Shown here one piece after another: positions 16,120 to 25,274 of a DNA stretch of 53,554 nt (within the stretch, counting starts at the first letter, position 1; each line of letters opens with the position of its first letter). Source of the stretch: an uncultured Eubacterium sp. (GTDB taxonomy: Bacteria; Bacillota; Clostridia; Lachnospirales; Lachnospiraceae); NCBI GenBank assembly GCA_945910225.1, contig CAMDYG010000018.1, positions 1-53,554 on the forward strand. Direction: 5' to 3'. The notes under the pieces are model-generated. The model was not told where the DNA came from and did not search any database. It saw only the letters and a program-made list of their open reading frames with translations. The position numbers were made by a program, and so were the translations under genes.

Positions 16120-17511
16120 CTATTTAAGAATATCTGTTATTGCATCAAATCCTGTATTAGTAGTAACTATTACAACTGTATCTCCTACAATAAGGCTGTC
16201 ATTACCACTTGGAATAATTATCTTTCCGTTACGATTTATTAATGCTATAAGCAGGTTATCTTTAAGCTTAAGATCCATAAGTGCCACATCAGTAACCGCC
16301 GATGGCTTATCAATATTAAACTCAATCGCCTCAGCTTTCTGGTCAAACAAATGATACAATGTCTGTATATTGTTACTTCCCATAGATTCTTTCTTGGCTC
16401 TTACATAAGCTATTATTGCTTCTGATGTTATATATCTTGGATATATGACACTTCCAAGGTCAAGACTGTCTATTACACTGTTAAAGCCCATTCTTGTAAT
16501 CTTAGTTATGCATTTTGCTTCTGATACTTTTCTTGCGTAAAGCGTAAGCATTACATTCTCTTCATCTATTCCGGTAAGCGGAACAAAGCTTTCCACATAC
16601 TCGATTCCTTCTTCCCTGAGAAGTCCTTCATCTGTACCATCTCCATTAATGATAACAGCTCCCGGGAGTTCCTCGCTAAGCCTCATGGCCCTGTCTTTAT
16701 CATTCTCAATTATCTTTACATTAATTCCCATATTAAGAAGCTGCTTTGCAAGATAATAGGCAACTCTTCCACCACCTACTATCATAGTACTCTTTACCTG
16801 ATGTGTCTGGAATCCGACACTTGCAAGAAATGCCTTGGCATTCTTTCTTGAAGCTATAAATGATATTTTGTCTTCTGCTTGTATTGTAAAATGTCCTGAT
16901 GGTATAAATACTTCGCCATTCCTCTCTACAGCACATATAAGAACTTTGGATGCAGCTGCCTTTGAGATTTCTGCCAGTGTATGATTGCACATCTGGTTTC
17001 CTGATGGTACTTTTATCTTTATCATCTCTGCCTGACCATGTGCAAATGTGCCTATCTCCAAAGCTGTAGGCATATATAATACACGCGCTATTTCGCTTGC
17101 AGCTTCAAGCTCTGGATTAATGATCATCGCAAGTCCAAGACGATCCCGTAAAAATGCTGCTTCCTGACTATATTCAGGAGTTCTTACCCTTGCAATAGCC
17201 TCACATTTACCAGTTCTTTTCGCAAGTGTACAACACAAAAGATTAAGTTCATCAGAATCTGTTACTGAGATAAGCAGGTCAGCAGAATCAATTCCGGCTT
17301 CTTTCTGAACCGCAAAGCTTGCTCCGTTGCCTTCAACGCCCATAACATCATAAGCTCCGGTTATCGCATCAAGCTTTGCTCTGTTCTTATCAATAAGGGT
17401 AACATCATGATTCTCCCTGCTTAATCTTTCTACAAGAGTGGCTCCTACCTTGCCGCCACCTACAACTATAATATTAAGTCCGTTCTTTCTGGACTTCTCA
17501 CTTCCAAACAT
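16120..17511 (-). CDS. trkA: Trk potassium uptake regulatory subunit
   Basis: A product of 463 residues with two tandem RCK units. Each has an N-terminal NAD-binding Rossmann domain (NIIVVGGGKVGATL near residue 12 and TMIVGGGRVAYYLAKQL near 235) and a TrkA-C domain. It forms the nucleotide-sensing ring that gates TrkH. A frame from 17535 exists, but ATG 17511 (MFGSEKSRKNG) has a perfect AGGAGG five bases ahead. It is the second gene of the ion operon. Confidence 0.95.
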   Translation of the reverse strand: MFGSEKSRKNGLNIIVVGGGKVGATLVERLSRENHDVTLIDKNRAKLDAITGAYDVMGVEGNGASFAVQKEAGIDSADLLISVTDSDELNLLCCTLAKRTGKCEAIARVRTPEYSQEAAFLRDRLGLAMIINPELEAASEIARVLYMPTALEIGTFAHGQAEMIKIKVPSGNQMCNHTLAEISKAAASKVLICAVERNGEVFIPSGHFTIQAEDKISFIASRKNAKAFLASVGFQTHQVKSTMIVGGGRVAYYLAKQLLNMGINVKIIENDKDRAMRLSEELPGAVIINGDGTDEGLLREEGIEYVESFVPLTGIDEENVMLTLYARKVSEAKCITKITRMGFNSVIDSLDLGSVIYPRYITSEAIIAYVRAKKESMGSNNIQTLYHLFDQKAEAIEFNIDKPSAVTDVALMDLKLKDNLLIALINRNGKIIIPSGNDSLIVGDTVVIVTTNTGFDAITDILK

Positions 17512-17550
17512 TCTATCCTCCTGATTTGGTTTCATAATCTGTGAAACATT

Positions 17551-17778
17551 TTATCTTCCCATATCTTTTAACTCATTAAGTAATTCCAGGTCTGTCTGCT
17601 GCACCTTAATATTAGATGTTATCGGAGCTTCACCTGGGTTAGTAACTGTAATCTCTATTATTGTTCCTTCCTTAAGACCTCCGGCAAAACATCTGTTAAG
17701 AAATGCCACGAACTTCGGATGGTTCTTCTGGAATTTGTTCTTAGCATTCATTATCTTCATTATTGATCCTGGATTCAT
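17551..17778 (-). CDS. Small conserved-looking protein at the head of the trk operon
   Basis: A product of 75 residues starting MNPGSIMKIMNAKNKF. The first 35 residues are basic and helical, and residues 38-58 look like a beta strand pair (GTIIEITVTNPG). A GGAG site lies seven bases before ATG 17778; a TTG four codons upstream is less likely. It precedes trkA by 39 bp on the same strand. I do not recognise a named family; co-transcription with trkA/trkH is inferred from spacing. Confidence 0.65.
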   Translation of the reverse strand: MNPGSIMKIMNAKNKFQKNHPKFVAFLNRCFAGGLKEGTIIEITVTNPGEAPITSNIKVQQTDLELLNELKDMGR

Positions 17779-17917
17779 ATTTATCTCCAATCTTATTAAT
17801 TCTACTTAGCACGCAAAGTATACCATATTATCAAAAAAATAGAAATCCCTGTCATCATACCCAATATATTAATTTTTCAGAAACTGCCATCTTATAAAAA
17901 ATTTTATTAAAAAACTG

Positions 17918-17946
17918 TTGACAAATCCTCCTTTAACTATTATTAT
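17918..17946 (+). promoter_or_regulatory. Promoter of the tRNA-Gly genes
   Basis: TTGACA (17918-17923), a 17-base spacer and TATTAT (17941-17946), 14 bases before the first tRNA. Confidence 0.85.
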
Positions 17947-17959
17947 CTTAATTGTGTTT

Positions 17960-18031
<72 letters not shown>

Positions 18032-18103
18032 CTTTGAAAAGATGTTTTTCTTTTCATTATTGTAATTACTTAATTTAATTACAATTCAATCTATATATGC
18101 TTT

Positions 18104-18175
<72 letters not shown>

Positions 18176-18180
18176 CTCTA

Positions 18181-18210
18181 GAATCCACTATTTTAGTGGA
18201 TTCTTTTTTT
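18181..18210 (+). terminator. Terminator of the tRNA-Gly unit
   Basis: GAATCCACT pairs exactly with AGTGGATTC around a 5-base loop, followed by seven Ts. Confidence 0.92.
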
Positions 18211-18246
18211 ATATTTTCAAAGTTAATCCATACATTTATTCAGGAT

Positions 18247-18281
18247 ATAAAAAAAGAAATGCAACATAATTGTCACATTTC
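18247..18281 (-). terminator. Terminator of the flagellin gene
   Basis: On the minus strand GAAATGTGAC (18281-18272) pairs with GTTGCATTTC (18265-18256), using two G-U pairs, followed by seven Ts. Confidence 0.8.
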
Positions 18282-18298
18282 CCCTATTATCACCATTA

Positions 18299-19735
18299 TT
18301 ACTGAAGAAGATTAAGCACACTGTCAAACAGATGATTTGACTGAGCCATCATAGATTCTCCCGCGCTCGAAAGAATATTCTGCTTTGACATGTTGACCAT
18401 CTCTTCTGCTATATCTGTATCTCTTATTCTGCTTTCCGCATCTGATGTATTAAGTGATGTATTAGAATTAACATCATGTGCATGCACTAACCTGTTCTGC
18501 ATGGCACCATATGTTGATCTCTTATCATTAAGCCAGTCCATCGCAAGATCCACAGCGGATATTGCAGTTCCTGCATTGTCTGATGAGCTTACATCCAATG
18601 GATCTATACCGATTTTCTTAGCCTCCATCCATATTAATGGGATGTCTATTGTCTGTCCATCAAGAGCACCTGCCTGTATCTTAAGTCCCCACTGGTTTGC
18701 TGTGGTATTAATATCAACAAGATCTTCAACACCATTAAGATATATTGTTCCCATATTAAGAGAAGTATATGTCTTCGCCAAAGCTCCGCTTCCTACTGTT
18801 TTATTAATTGATGTACTATGGAAATTGCTGCTTCCAAATGTTGGATAAAACACCATTTTGCTGCCATCCACATACAAACTGTTAGCATGTCCTATAGTAT
18901 AATTGCCATTCATTTTACCATTCTGTGAAAACATCTGGTCCGCTCCTGCAACATCAGCTGACTGGAGAATATCGGCTATCTTTCCTGGTATATCCTTCTG
19001 ATTAGGTACATCTGCAGGATTAATATTAATATAGATACTTTTATTAGGATCTCCTATTGTTCCACCTGTAGGTCTGGTAGAATCAAATGAGAAGTCAAAT
19101 GTCTGGCTGCAGCTCTGGCTGCATGTCAGAAAGAATGTTTTGCCTTCAAGCTCTGTTGTTGGCTTATTCTTAAATGTCATCTGAAATCCATCAGTAGTTT
19201 TTTCATTTCCTACAGTATCTTTTATTTTAAGATCAGAATCATCCATCCTGTAAATGCCTTTTCCTGTTGCTGTAGGAGTATGATTAGTTGCAACTGAAGG
19301 ATCTACTGCATACTGGTCATCTGCCCTTAATGTATGTATTCCATTAAATGTTGTCGTCTCTGCTATTCTGTTAAACTCTTTTATATTCTGGTCAATCTCT
19401 GCCTGAATTGCGTCTCTGTCCTGTGCAGTATTAGTGTCATTAGCAGCCTGTACAGACAGTTCTCTCATTCTCTGAAGAATACTCTCAGCTTCTGAAAGTG
19501 CACCATCCGTAACCTGAACGAGTGACATTCCATCCTGTATATTAGTAACAGTCTTATTGAGTCCTCTTATCTGCCAACGCATCTTTTCCGATATCGTCAG
19601 TCCGGCCGCATCGTCAGCTGCACGATTTATTTTATATCCTGAAGACAGCTTTTCTGTGGATTTACTCTTTGCTTTGCCAACTACATTATATTGTCTCTGT
19701 GTATTCATCGCCGATAAATTATGACTAATAACCAT
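18299..19735 (-). CDS. fliC/hag: Flagellin
   Basis: A product of 478 residues. Residues 1-140 form the conserved D0/D1 part (MVISHNLSAMNTQRQYN, SSGYKINRAADDAAGL), and the last about 90 form the C-terminal D1/D0 with a final FDSVLNLLQ. The D1 segment LQRMRELSVQAANDT (from residue 87) and IQAEI keep the residues that TLR5 recognises in other flagellins. The variable middle holds two cysteines, C205 and C209, in LTCSQSCSQT, which is unusual because flagellins rarely contain Cys. AGGAG precedes the ATG. Transcription is from an exact-spacing sigma-28 promoter and ends at a terminator just downstream. It is monocistronic; no other flagellar gene is in the window. Confidence 0.97.
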   Translation of the reverse strand: MVISHNLSAMNTQRQYNVVGKAKSKSTEKLSSGYKINRAADDAAGLTISEKMRWQIRGLNKTVTNIQDGMSLVQVTDGALSEAESILQRMRELSVQAANDTNTAQDRDAIQAEIDQNIKEFNRIAETTTFNGIHTLRADDQYAVDPSVATNHTPTATGKGIYRMDDSDLKIKDTVGNEKTTDGFQMTFKNKPTTELEGKTFFLTCSQSCSQTFDFSFDSTRPTGGTIGDPNKSIYININPADVPNQKDIPGKIADILQSADVAGADQMFSQNGKMNGNYTIGHANSLYVDGSKMVFYPTFGSSNFHSTSINKTVGSGALAKTYTSLNMGTIYLNGVEDLVDINTTANQWGLKIQAGALDGQTIDIPLIWMEAKKIGIDPLDVSSSDNAGTAISAVDLAMDWLNDKRSTYGAMQNRLVHAHDVNSNTSLNTSDAESRIRDTDIAEEMVNMSKQNILSSAGESMMAQSNHLFDSVLNLLQ

Positions 19736-19758
19736 AGTGGCTCCTTTCCCTTAGTATC

Positions 19759-19811
19759 AAAAAATCTCTATATAATGTATCGGCATCTCTGCCAGATACT
19801 TTATATAGAGA
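19759..19811 (-). terminator. Terminator of pepF, overlapping the flagellin promoter
   Basis: On the minus strand the left arm (19811-19791) pairs with the right arm (19784-19765) over about 20 bp, with one mismatch and one bulge, around loop AGAGAT, then six Ts. It begins nine bases after the pepF stop. Confidence 0.88.
19777..19803 (-). promoter_or_regulatory. Sigma-28 (SigD) promoter of flagellin
   Basis: TAAA (19803-19800), a 15-base spacer, then GCCGATAC (19784-19777), matching TAAA-N15-GCCGATAT in 11 of 12 positions. It lies wholly inside the pepF terminator hairpin. Confidence 0.9.
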
Positions 19812-19819
19812 CTAGTATT

Positions 19820-21592
19820 TTACCATTTTTCTAATAATTCTCCAAATACATCTAATGCCTGCTGTACAACGTCCGGCTTAGTCATATCAATTCCACATAA
19901 TTTCAGAAGTTCAATTGGATGAAGTGATGATCCTCCTGAAAGGAACTTTCTATATCCCTCTATAACTTTCTCATCTCCATCCAGTATCTTTGATGATATC
20001 GCAATCGCAGCAGAATATCCTGTTGCATACTGATATACATAGAAAGGAGTATAAAAATGAGGTATTCTCGCCCATTCAAGCGCTATCTCATCATCAATAA
20101 CCATATCCGGTCCGAAATACTTTTCATTCAGCTTCTTGTACATTGCGCACAAGCTGTCTGCCGACAATACTTCTCCTCTTTCAGCCTTTGCATGTGCCTC
20201 CATCTCAAACTCTGCAAACATTGTCTGTCTGTAAAGAGTTCCTTTAAACTGCTCAAAGAAATGATTGAGCAGATATCTTTTCTTCTTCTCATCATTAGTA
20301 TTTTTTAACATGTACTGCATAAGAAGTGCCTCATTGCAGGTTGATGCAACCTCTGCAACAAATATCTTATATCCGGCATAGATATATGGCTGGTTGGCAT
20401 TGGAATAATAAGTATGCATTGCATGCCCCATCTCATGTATCACTGTAAATACATCATTTAACGTATCTGAGTAATTAAGAAATACATATGGGTGTGTGCC
20501 ATAAGCACCCCACGAGAATGCTCCCGAACGCTTTCCTGTATTCTCATACACATCTACCCAGCCATTTGCAAAGCCTTCTTTAATGTGCGACACATACTCA
20601 TCTCCCATTGGCGCAAGCGCCTTTACAACAATATCCTTAGCTTCATCATAGCTTATCTTCCAGTCAATATCCTCTACCATAGGTGCATAGATATCATAAA
20701 AATGCAGTTCATCAACACCAAGCGCTTTCTTTCTTATATCAACATAACGATACATTTTATCCAGATTATCATTTACTGTCTTTATAAGATTGCTGTATAC
20801 ATTTTCAGGAATAAAAGAGCCATCAAGATACATATTAAGCGTTGATCTGTATCCTCTGGCATCCGCATAGAACATTGCCTGTTTGACATTGCCATAAAAC
20901 GCTGCCGCAATTGTATTAATGAATGCCCCATACTGCTTATAGAGTGCCTTAAATGCATTCTTTCGCACTTCCCTGTCCTGGCTTTCCATAAATGTGGCAA
21001 AATTACCATTAGTCAGTTCATCTTCCTGTCCATTTTCTCTTTTTACTTTCCCAAACTTTACATCAGCATTGTTAAACTTGGAGAACACCTCATTAGGCAC
21101 CGTTGACATCTGCGATGCTTTTGCAAGTAACGCCTCCTCCTTCTCAGAAAGAGTATGTTCCTTTCCTGCAAGACAGTCATCTATAAAATGCTTATACATT
21201 CCAAGCCTTTCATCCTCGCTGATATATTTATCAAGCACATCAGCATCTATTGATATAAGCTCCGGCTCTAAAAATGCATATTTTTCTGAGACTTTAATTG
21301 CTGCAATCTGTGCTTTTCCTGACATTTCCTGATAATATGAGTTGCCTGTATCCTCGTAATATCTCATAAATGCATACACATATACTTTTTCCGTAATGTA
21401 TTGAACATCTTCGTATTCTTTAAGTGCAGTGTAAAGCATAGCCGCAGATTCAGCCATGTGCCCTTTCAGCTCACTTGGCTGTTCTGTAATATCAAGTATT
21501 CTGTCATAATCATTTTCCCATGCTTTATCTGTGCTGTACAGATCATTGACAGCCCATTTGAACTTATCATCAATTTCATTTCTTGATGGCAT
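19820..21592 (-). CDS. pepF: Oligoendopeptidase F-like M3 metallopeptidase
   Basis: A product of 590 residues, cytoplasmic. The zinc motif is VIHEMGHAMHTYYS (HExGH), with a downstream Glu in VAEVASTCNEALL as third ligand, and the N-terminal helical lobe of the M3 family is present. The enzyme cuts short peptides of roughly 7 to 17 residues. The frame is open from 21661, but ATG 21592 has GGAGG nine bases upstream and begins MPSRNEIDDKFKW, the usual family start. It is transcribed from the same strand as degV, separated by a terminator. Confidence 0.95.
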   Translation of the reverse strand: MPSRNEIDDKFKWAVNDLYSTDKAWENDYDRILDITEQPSELKGHMAESAAMLYTALKEYEDVQYITEKVYVYAFMRYYEDTGNSYYQEMSGKAQIAAIKVSEKYAFLEPELISIDADVLDKYISEDERLGMYKHFIDDCLAGKEHTLSEKEEALLAKASQMSTVPNEVFSKFNNADVKFGKVKRENGQEDELTNGNFATFMESQDREVRKNAFKALYKQYGAFINTIAAAFYGNVKQAMFYADARGYRSTLNMYLDGSFIPENVYSNLIKTVNDNLDKMYRYVDIRKKALGVDELHFYDIYAPMVEDIDWKISYDEAKDIVVKALAPMGDEYVSHIKEGFANGWVDVYENTGKRSGAFSWGAYGTHPYVFLNYSDTLNDVFTVIHEMGHAMHTYYSNANQPYIYAGYKIFVAEVASTCNEALLMQYMLKNTNDEKKKRYLLNHFFEQFKGTLYRQTMFAEFEMEAHAKAERGEVLSADSLCAMYKKLNEKYFGPDMVIDDEIALEWARIPHFYTPFYVYQYATGYSAAIAISSKILDGDEKVIEGYRKFLSGGSSLHPIELLKLCGIDMTKPDVVQQALDVFGELLEKW

Positions 21593-21630
21593 AACCAATA
21601 CCTCCATTATTATAATCAGATTAACTGTGT

Positions 21631-21666
21631 AAAAAGCCTGCAACAACATTCCGGCTGTCACAGGCT
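21631..21666 (-). terminator. Terminator of degV
   Basis: On the minus strand AGCCTG (21666-21661) pairs with CAGGCT (21640-21635), with internal partial pairing, followed by five Ts. It lies 11 bases after the degV stop. Confidence 0.75.
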
Positions 21667-21677
21667 AATCCTTTGTA

Positions 21678-22553
21678 TTAATCAAGTTCTGGCAGATATG
21701 CAGAAGCCGCAATTGCAAGAGCACCATGTCCAATATGGCATGATACTGAGAGTGAAAGTGGATCCATATGAAAATCAAACTGTGGGAAAGTTTCTTTAAC
21801 TAATGCTGCCCATTCCTCCGCTTCCTCTGGATTACCTGAATAAGCAACCTCCATATGCATCTTTCCTTCTTTGGCAAATTCTGCAAATCTGGTATCTAAA
21901 TCATCCTGCATTGCCTTAAGCATAATCTTCTTCGCTGAAGCCTTACCTCTTGCCTTGGCAAATGCATCTAACTTCTCTCCCTGTATCTGAAGAACAGGAT
22001 TAAGCTTAAGCATTGTTCCAATAGCTGCTGCCGCAGGAGTTATCCTTCCGCCCTTCTTTAAATACTTAAGAGTATCAAGTGTAATATATATACTTGACTC
22101 CATCTTATGTTTTTCAAGGATTTCCTTAATCTCTGCTGCAGATTTTCCTCTATTCGCAAGCTCTATGGCATCAAGCACTGACTGTCTCATTGTTACAGAA
22201 ATTCTCTGATTGTTGACAACCTGAACCTTTCCATCATAATCATCAGCTACCATAGTAGCTGTCTGACATGTTCCACTAAGGCCGCTTGACATAGGAATAT
22301 ATACAAGTTCATCATATTCCTTAAGAAGTTCATCAAATGCATCCTGCATTTCTCCTATAGAAGGCTGTGATGTAGATATATCAGCATCCTGTTTTAACTT
22401 CTCATAGAATTCTTCCTGCGTAAGATTGATATCTTCAAAATACTGTTCCCCATCTATAAAGAACGGCATTGGTATAACTTTAACTCCAAGCTCTCTTGAC
22501 TGAGCCTGTGTGATTCCACTGTTACTGTCTGTAAGTATGGCTACTTTACCCAT
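21678..22553 (-). CDS. DegV family fatty-acid-binding protein
   Basis: A product of 291 residues. The N-terminal DegV signature is AILTDSNSGITQAQSRELG, followed by VIPMPFFIDGEQY and the ligand-region motif PSIGEMQDAF; STSQPS and SSGLSGTCQTA carry the residues that hold the fatty-acid carboxylate in known structures. The family (FakB) presents fatty acids to the kinase FakA for membrane lipid synthesis. No fakA is in this window. GGGAGG lies six bases before the ATG. Confidence 0.92.
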   Translation of the reverse strand: MGKVAILTDSNSGITQAQSRELGVKVIPMPFFIDGEQYFEDINLTQEEFYEKLKQDADISTSQPSIGEMQDAFDELLKEYDELVYIPMSSGLSGTCQTATMVADDYDGKVQVVNNQRISVTMRQSVLDAIELANRGKSAAEIKEILEKHKMESSIYITLDTLKYLKKGGRITPAAAAIGTMLKLNPVLQIQGEKLDAFAKARGKASAKKIMLKAMQDDLDTRFAEFAKEGKMHMEVAYSGNPEEAEEWAALVKETFPQFDFHMDPLSLSVSCHIGHGALAIAASAYLPELD

Positions 22554-22703
22554 GTAAATCCTCCCAATAACCTATTGCCTGTAAATCTATTATTTTGTTA
22601 TACTTCCGTATATACCTTTATATAGTAAGGCATTTTTACTTTTTTGTAAACAAATGTTTCTTATTTCAAAATAATATTTTTTATTAATTTCAAGGAGAAT
22701 AGT

Positions 22704-23471
22704 GTGATAAATTATATTTTAATCGACCATCTTGACACTCCCCTAATGAGCGCACTTAACCAGCTCATCAACGACTGTGATGGTTACGAACCATATTTTT
22801 GCGAAAATGTTAATGACAATTTCATCCAGTGTGCACTAATTGATGAAAACGCAACCCCCCTAGTCATGTATGGATTTGCCGGTCTTCTCATTAATGAAGA
22901 ATCTGGTTTTGTTGAGGTTTCCGGACTTGTATCCCCGAAGTTCCGCCATAAAGGACATTTTCACAACTTGCTTTCCATGTGCTGCTGTGCTCTTAAGGAC
23001 TCTGCAAACAGCAGTCTTAAACTTATTGCTCCAGTCAGCGGTGATATGCTTAACAGTTCTTTATGTGGAAATGTGTGTTATTATGAATATTTATACAGAA
23101 TGGAACAATCCCAGCTTAACTTATCTGCCATACATTGTGATGAATGCAATGACGCTGAATATTATCTTGAAGGTGAAGACTATCTTATGTACCTTCCCAG
23201 ATATGAAGAACCTGTTGCTCTTCTTTATCTTGATACGCAGACCACATTTGTTAATGTATATGGCGTTCTGGTTGATGAAGAATTACGCGGCAGGGGAATT
23301 GGAACCTGTCTTATGAAACATTTTCTTAAAGACTATTTCGCAGTATGTTCCCTGCCTCTTATACTTAATGTCACAAGCCGTAATGAACCTGCTCTCGCTT
23401 TATATAAAAAATGCGGCTTTACCGAAGCAAGCCGCATTGAATATCATTATATTAACTGTCCTGGCAACTAA
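22704..23471 (+). CDS. GNAT-family N-acetyltransferase
   Basis: A product of 255 residues starting at GTG 22704, with AAGGAG seven bases ahead. The C-terminal half is a clear GNAT domain: GVLVDEELRGRGIGTCLMK carries the acetyl-CoA loop R-G-x-G-x-G/A-like motif, and LNVTSRNEPALALYKKCGF is the usual last strand and helix. The N-terminal half has a weaker, degenerate copy (VEVSGLVSPKFRHKGHF), so a tandem GNAT fold is likely. The substrate is unknown. The last 60 bases also encode, on the other strand, the terminator of dapB, and the stop overlaps the dapB stop by four bases. Confidence 0.85.
   Translation: MINYILIDHLDTPLMSALNQLINDCDGYEPYFCENVNDNFIQCALIDENATPLVMYGFAGLLINEESGFVEVSGLVSPKFRHKGHFHNLLSMCCCALKDSANSSLKLIAPVSGDMLNSSLCGNVCYYEYLYRMEQSQLNLSAIHCDECNDAEYYLEGEDYLMYLPRYEEPVALLYLDTQTTFVNVYGVLVDEELRGRGIGTCLMKHFLKDYFAVCSLPLILNVTSRNEPALALYKKCGFTEASRIEYHYINCPGN
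23406..23438 (-). terminator. Terminator of dapA-dapB, inside the GNAT coding region
   Basis: On the minus strand AATGCGGCTT (23438-23429) pairs exactly with AAGCCGCATT (23419-23410) around a 9-base loop and is followed by a T-run. It lies 30 bases after the dapB stop, within the last codons of the convergent gene. Confidence 0.82.
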
Positions 23472-24232
23472 TTCTTAGCTGCAATAACATCTCTCATATC
23501 GTACATTCCTGCTGGCTTTCCTGCAAGGAACTTGGCAGCTTCAACTGCTCCCTTCGCAAATACAGCTTTTGAATGTGCGGTATGCTTGAACTCTATAACC
23601 TCGTCTTCTCCAGCGAAGATTACTTCATGCTCTCCAACGATAGTTCCACCTCTTACTGCACTGATTCCGATTTCCTTAGGATCACGCTTCTGTCTTAACT
23701 GGCTTCTGTCGTATCTGTAGAAATAATCATCATCAAGAACTTCCTTCATTGAATCTGCAAGCGCAAGTGCTGTTCCGCTTGGTGCATCAAGCTTCTGGTT
23801 GTGGTGCTTCTCAACAATCTCAATATCAAAGCCTGCTGATGCAAATACCTTTGCGGCATCCTGTAAAAGCTTGAATAATGTATTAATTCCAAGTGACATA
23901 TTAGCTGAACGTAATATTGCAACGCTCTCTGATGCCTTGTTGATTGAAGCAATCTGCTCTTCACTTAACCCTGTAGTACATATTACAGCTGGAATCTTAG
24001 TCTTCTTAATATAATCAACGAGTGTATCATCTGCCTTAGCTGATGCAAAATCAATAATTACATCTGCTTCCACATTGCACTCCTCTAACGATGCAAATAC
24101 TGGATATGAGTTATGTCCATCATCACGGAGGTCAATTCCTGCTACGATTTCTGCATTAACATCATTAGCAACTATTCCTGTAATGACCTGTCCCATATGG
24201 CCATTACAGCCATGCATAATTATTCTTGTCAT
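23468..24232 (-). CDS. dapB: 4-hydroxy-tetrahydrodipicolinate reductase
   Basis: A product of 254 residues. The NAD(P)-binding site is IIMHGCNGHMGQVI and the family signature EKHHNQKLDAPSGTA holds the catalytic His-His and Lys. It reduces hydroxy-tetrahydrodipicolinate to tetrahydrodipicolinate in the lysine/diaminopimelate pathway, which also feeds peptidoglycan and, in spore formers, dipicolinate. ATG 24232 is chosen over ATG 24238 because the CAGGAG site sits seven bases from the former and one from the latter. It follows dapA by 17 bp in one operon under a lysine riboswitch. Confidence 0.97.
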   Translation of the reverse strand: MTRIIMHGCNGHMGQVITGIVANDVNAEIVAGIDLRDDGHNSYPVFASLEECNVEADVIIDFASAKADDTLVDYIKKTKIPAVICTTGLSEEQIASINKASESVAILRSANMSLGINTLFKLLQDAAKVFASAGFDIEIVEKHHNQKLDAPSGTALALADSMKEVLDDDYFYRYDRSQLRQKRDPKEIGISAVRGGTIVGEHEVIFAGEDEVIEFKHTAHSKAVFAKGAVEAAKFLAGKPAGMYDMRDVIAAKN

Positions 24233-24249
24233 GTTCATTCTCCTGTCAA

Positions 24250-25134
24250 TTAAAGTATTCCATAGTTAACCATTGCCTTCTTTAATCTCTCAAGGTTAGC
24301 CTCTTCCATCTCACATAATGGCCTTCTGAGTGGTCCCATATCCCATCCCATAAGATTAAGCGCATGCTTAACAGGAATTGGATTAACCTCACAGAATAAT
24401 GCATCTACAAGCTCTAATGCCTCAAACTGTAACTGGGCAGCCTTGGCAACATCTCCTGCAGCAAATGTAGCGCAGATATCATGTGTCTGCTTAGGTGCAA
24501 CATTTGACAATACTGAAATTACGCCCTTAGCTCCGATTGACATAAGAGGAACGATAAGTCCGTCTTCACCTGAGTACATATCAAGCCTTCCCTCAGCTAA
24601 AGCCATTGTCTTGGTTTCCTGTGCAAGATTACCTGTTGCTGCCTTGATAGCAACGATATTATCAACATCCTTTGCAAGCTTAGCTGCTGTCTCTGGCTGG
24701 ATATTGCATCCTGTTCTTCCAGGCACGTTATACATAATTATAGGAAGGTCTACTGACTTGGCAACTGCTGTATAGTGCTGGATAAGACCTTTCTGTGTTG
24801 CTTTATTGTAATATGGTGTAACTACAAGACATCCATCAACCCCAGCCTTCTGTGCCTCCTGTGAAAGCCATATAGCTGTTTCTGTACAGTTAGAACCTGT
24901 TCCTGCAATAACCGGAACTCTCTTTTTCACATAGTCAGCAGTAAATCTGATAGTTTCAACATGCTCTTCATGTGTAAGTGTTGATGCCTCTCCTGTTGTT
25001 CCACAAATAATAATTGCATCTGTTGAGTTATTAATCTGGTAATCAAGGAATTCTCCAAGCTTATCATAATTAACTTCTCCATTGGCTTTCATTGGTGTAA
25101 TAATCGCTACACCAGCTCCGGTAAATATTGACAT
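24250..25134 (-). CDS. dapA: 4-hydroxy-tetrahydrodipicolinate synthase
   Basis: A product of 294 residues, a class I aldolase barrel. The substrate-binding GTTGEASTL, the catalytic Tyr in IMYNVPGRTG and the Schiff-base Lys in NIVAIKAATGN are all present. It condenses pyruvate with aspartate semialdehyde, the committed lysine-pathway step. The open frame continues to 25176, but ATG 25134 (MSIFTGAGVAI) has AAGGATGG upstream and matches the family start. Expression is expected to fall when lysine binds the riboswitch in its leader. Confidence 0.97.
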   Translation of the reverse strand: MSIFTGAGVAIITPMKANGEVNYDKLGEFLDYQINNSTDAIIICGTTGEASTLTHEEHVETIRFTADYVKKRVPVIAGTGSNCTETAIWLSQEAQKAGVDGCLVVTPYYNKATQKGLIQHYTAVAKSVDLPIIMYNVPGRTGCNIQPETAAKLAKDVDNIVAIKAATGNLAQETKTMALAEGRLDMYSGEDGLIVPLMSIGAKGVISVLSNVAPKQTHDICATFAAGDVAKAAQLQFEALELVDALFCEVNPIPVKHALNLMGWDMGPLRRPLCEMEEANLERLKKAMVNYGIL

Positions 25135-25220
25135 ACCATCCTTCTTTCCGCTGTAAACAGCTATTATTATGTACATGATTTCTGTATATTCCCATTGCTA
25201 CCCACATGGGTAACATAGAA

Positions 25221-25248
25221 GAGCCAATCTGCTCAAACAGACTGGCTC
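25221..25248 (-). terminator. Expression-platform hairpin of the lysine leader
   Basis: GAGCCAGTCTG pairs with CAGATTGGCTC on the minus strand around a 6-base loop, immediately downstream of the lysine aptamer. The following T-tract is weak, so termination here is plausible but not certain. Confidence 0.6.
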
Positions 25249-25274
25249 TTAAAGAAATCATTGTAATAGTCCTT

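Noticed and set aside
25070-25261. 63-residue minus-strand ORF at the dapA start
   Set aside because: It overlaps the lysine leader hairpin and the dapA start in another frame; it has no ribosome site.
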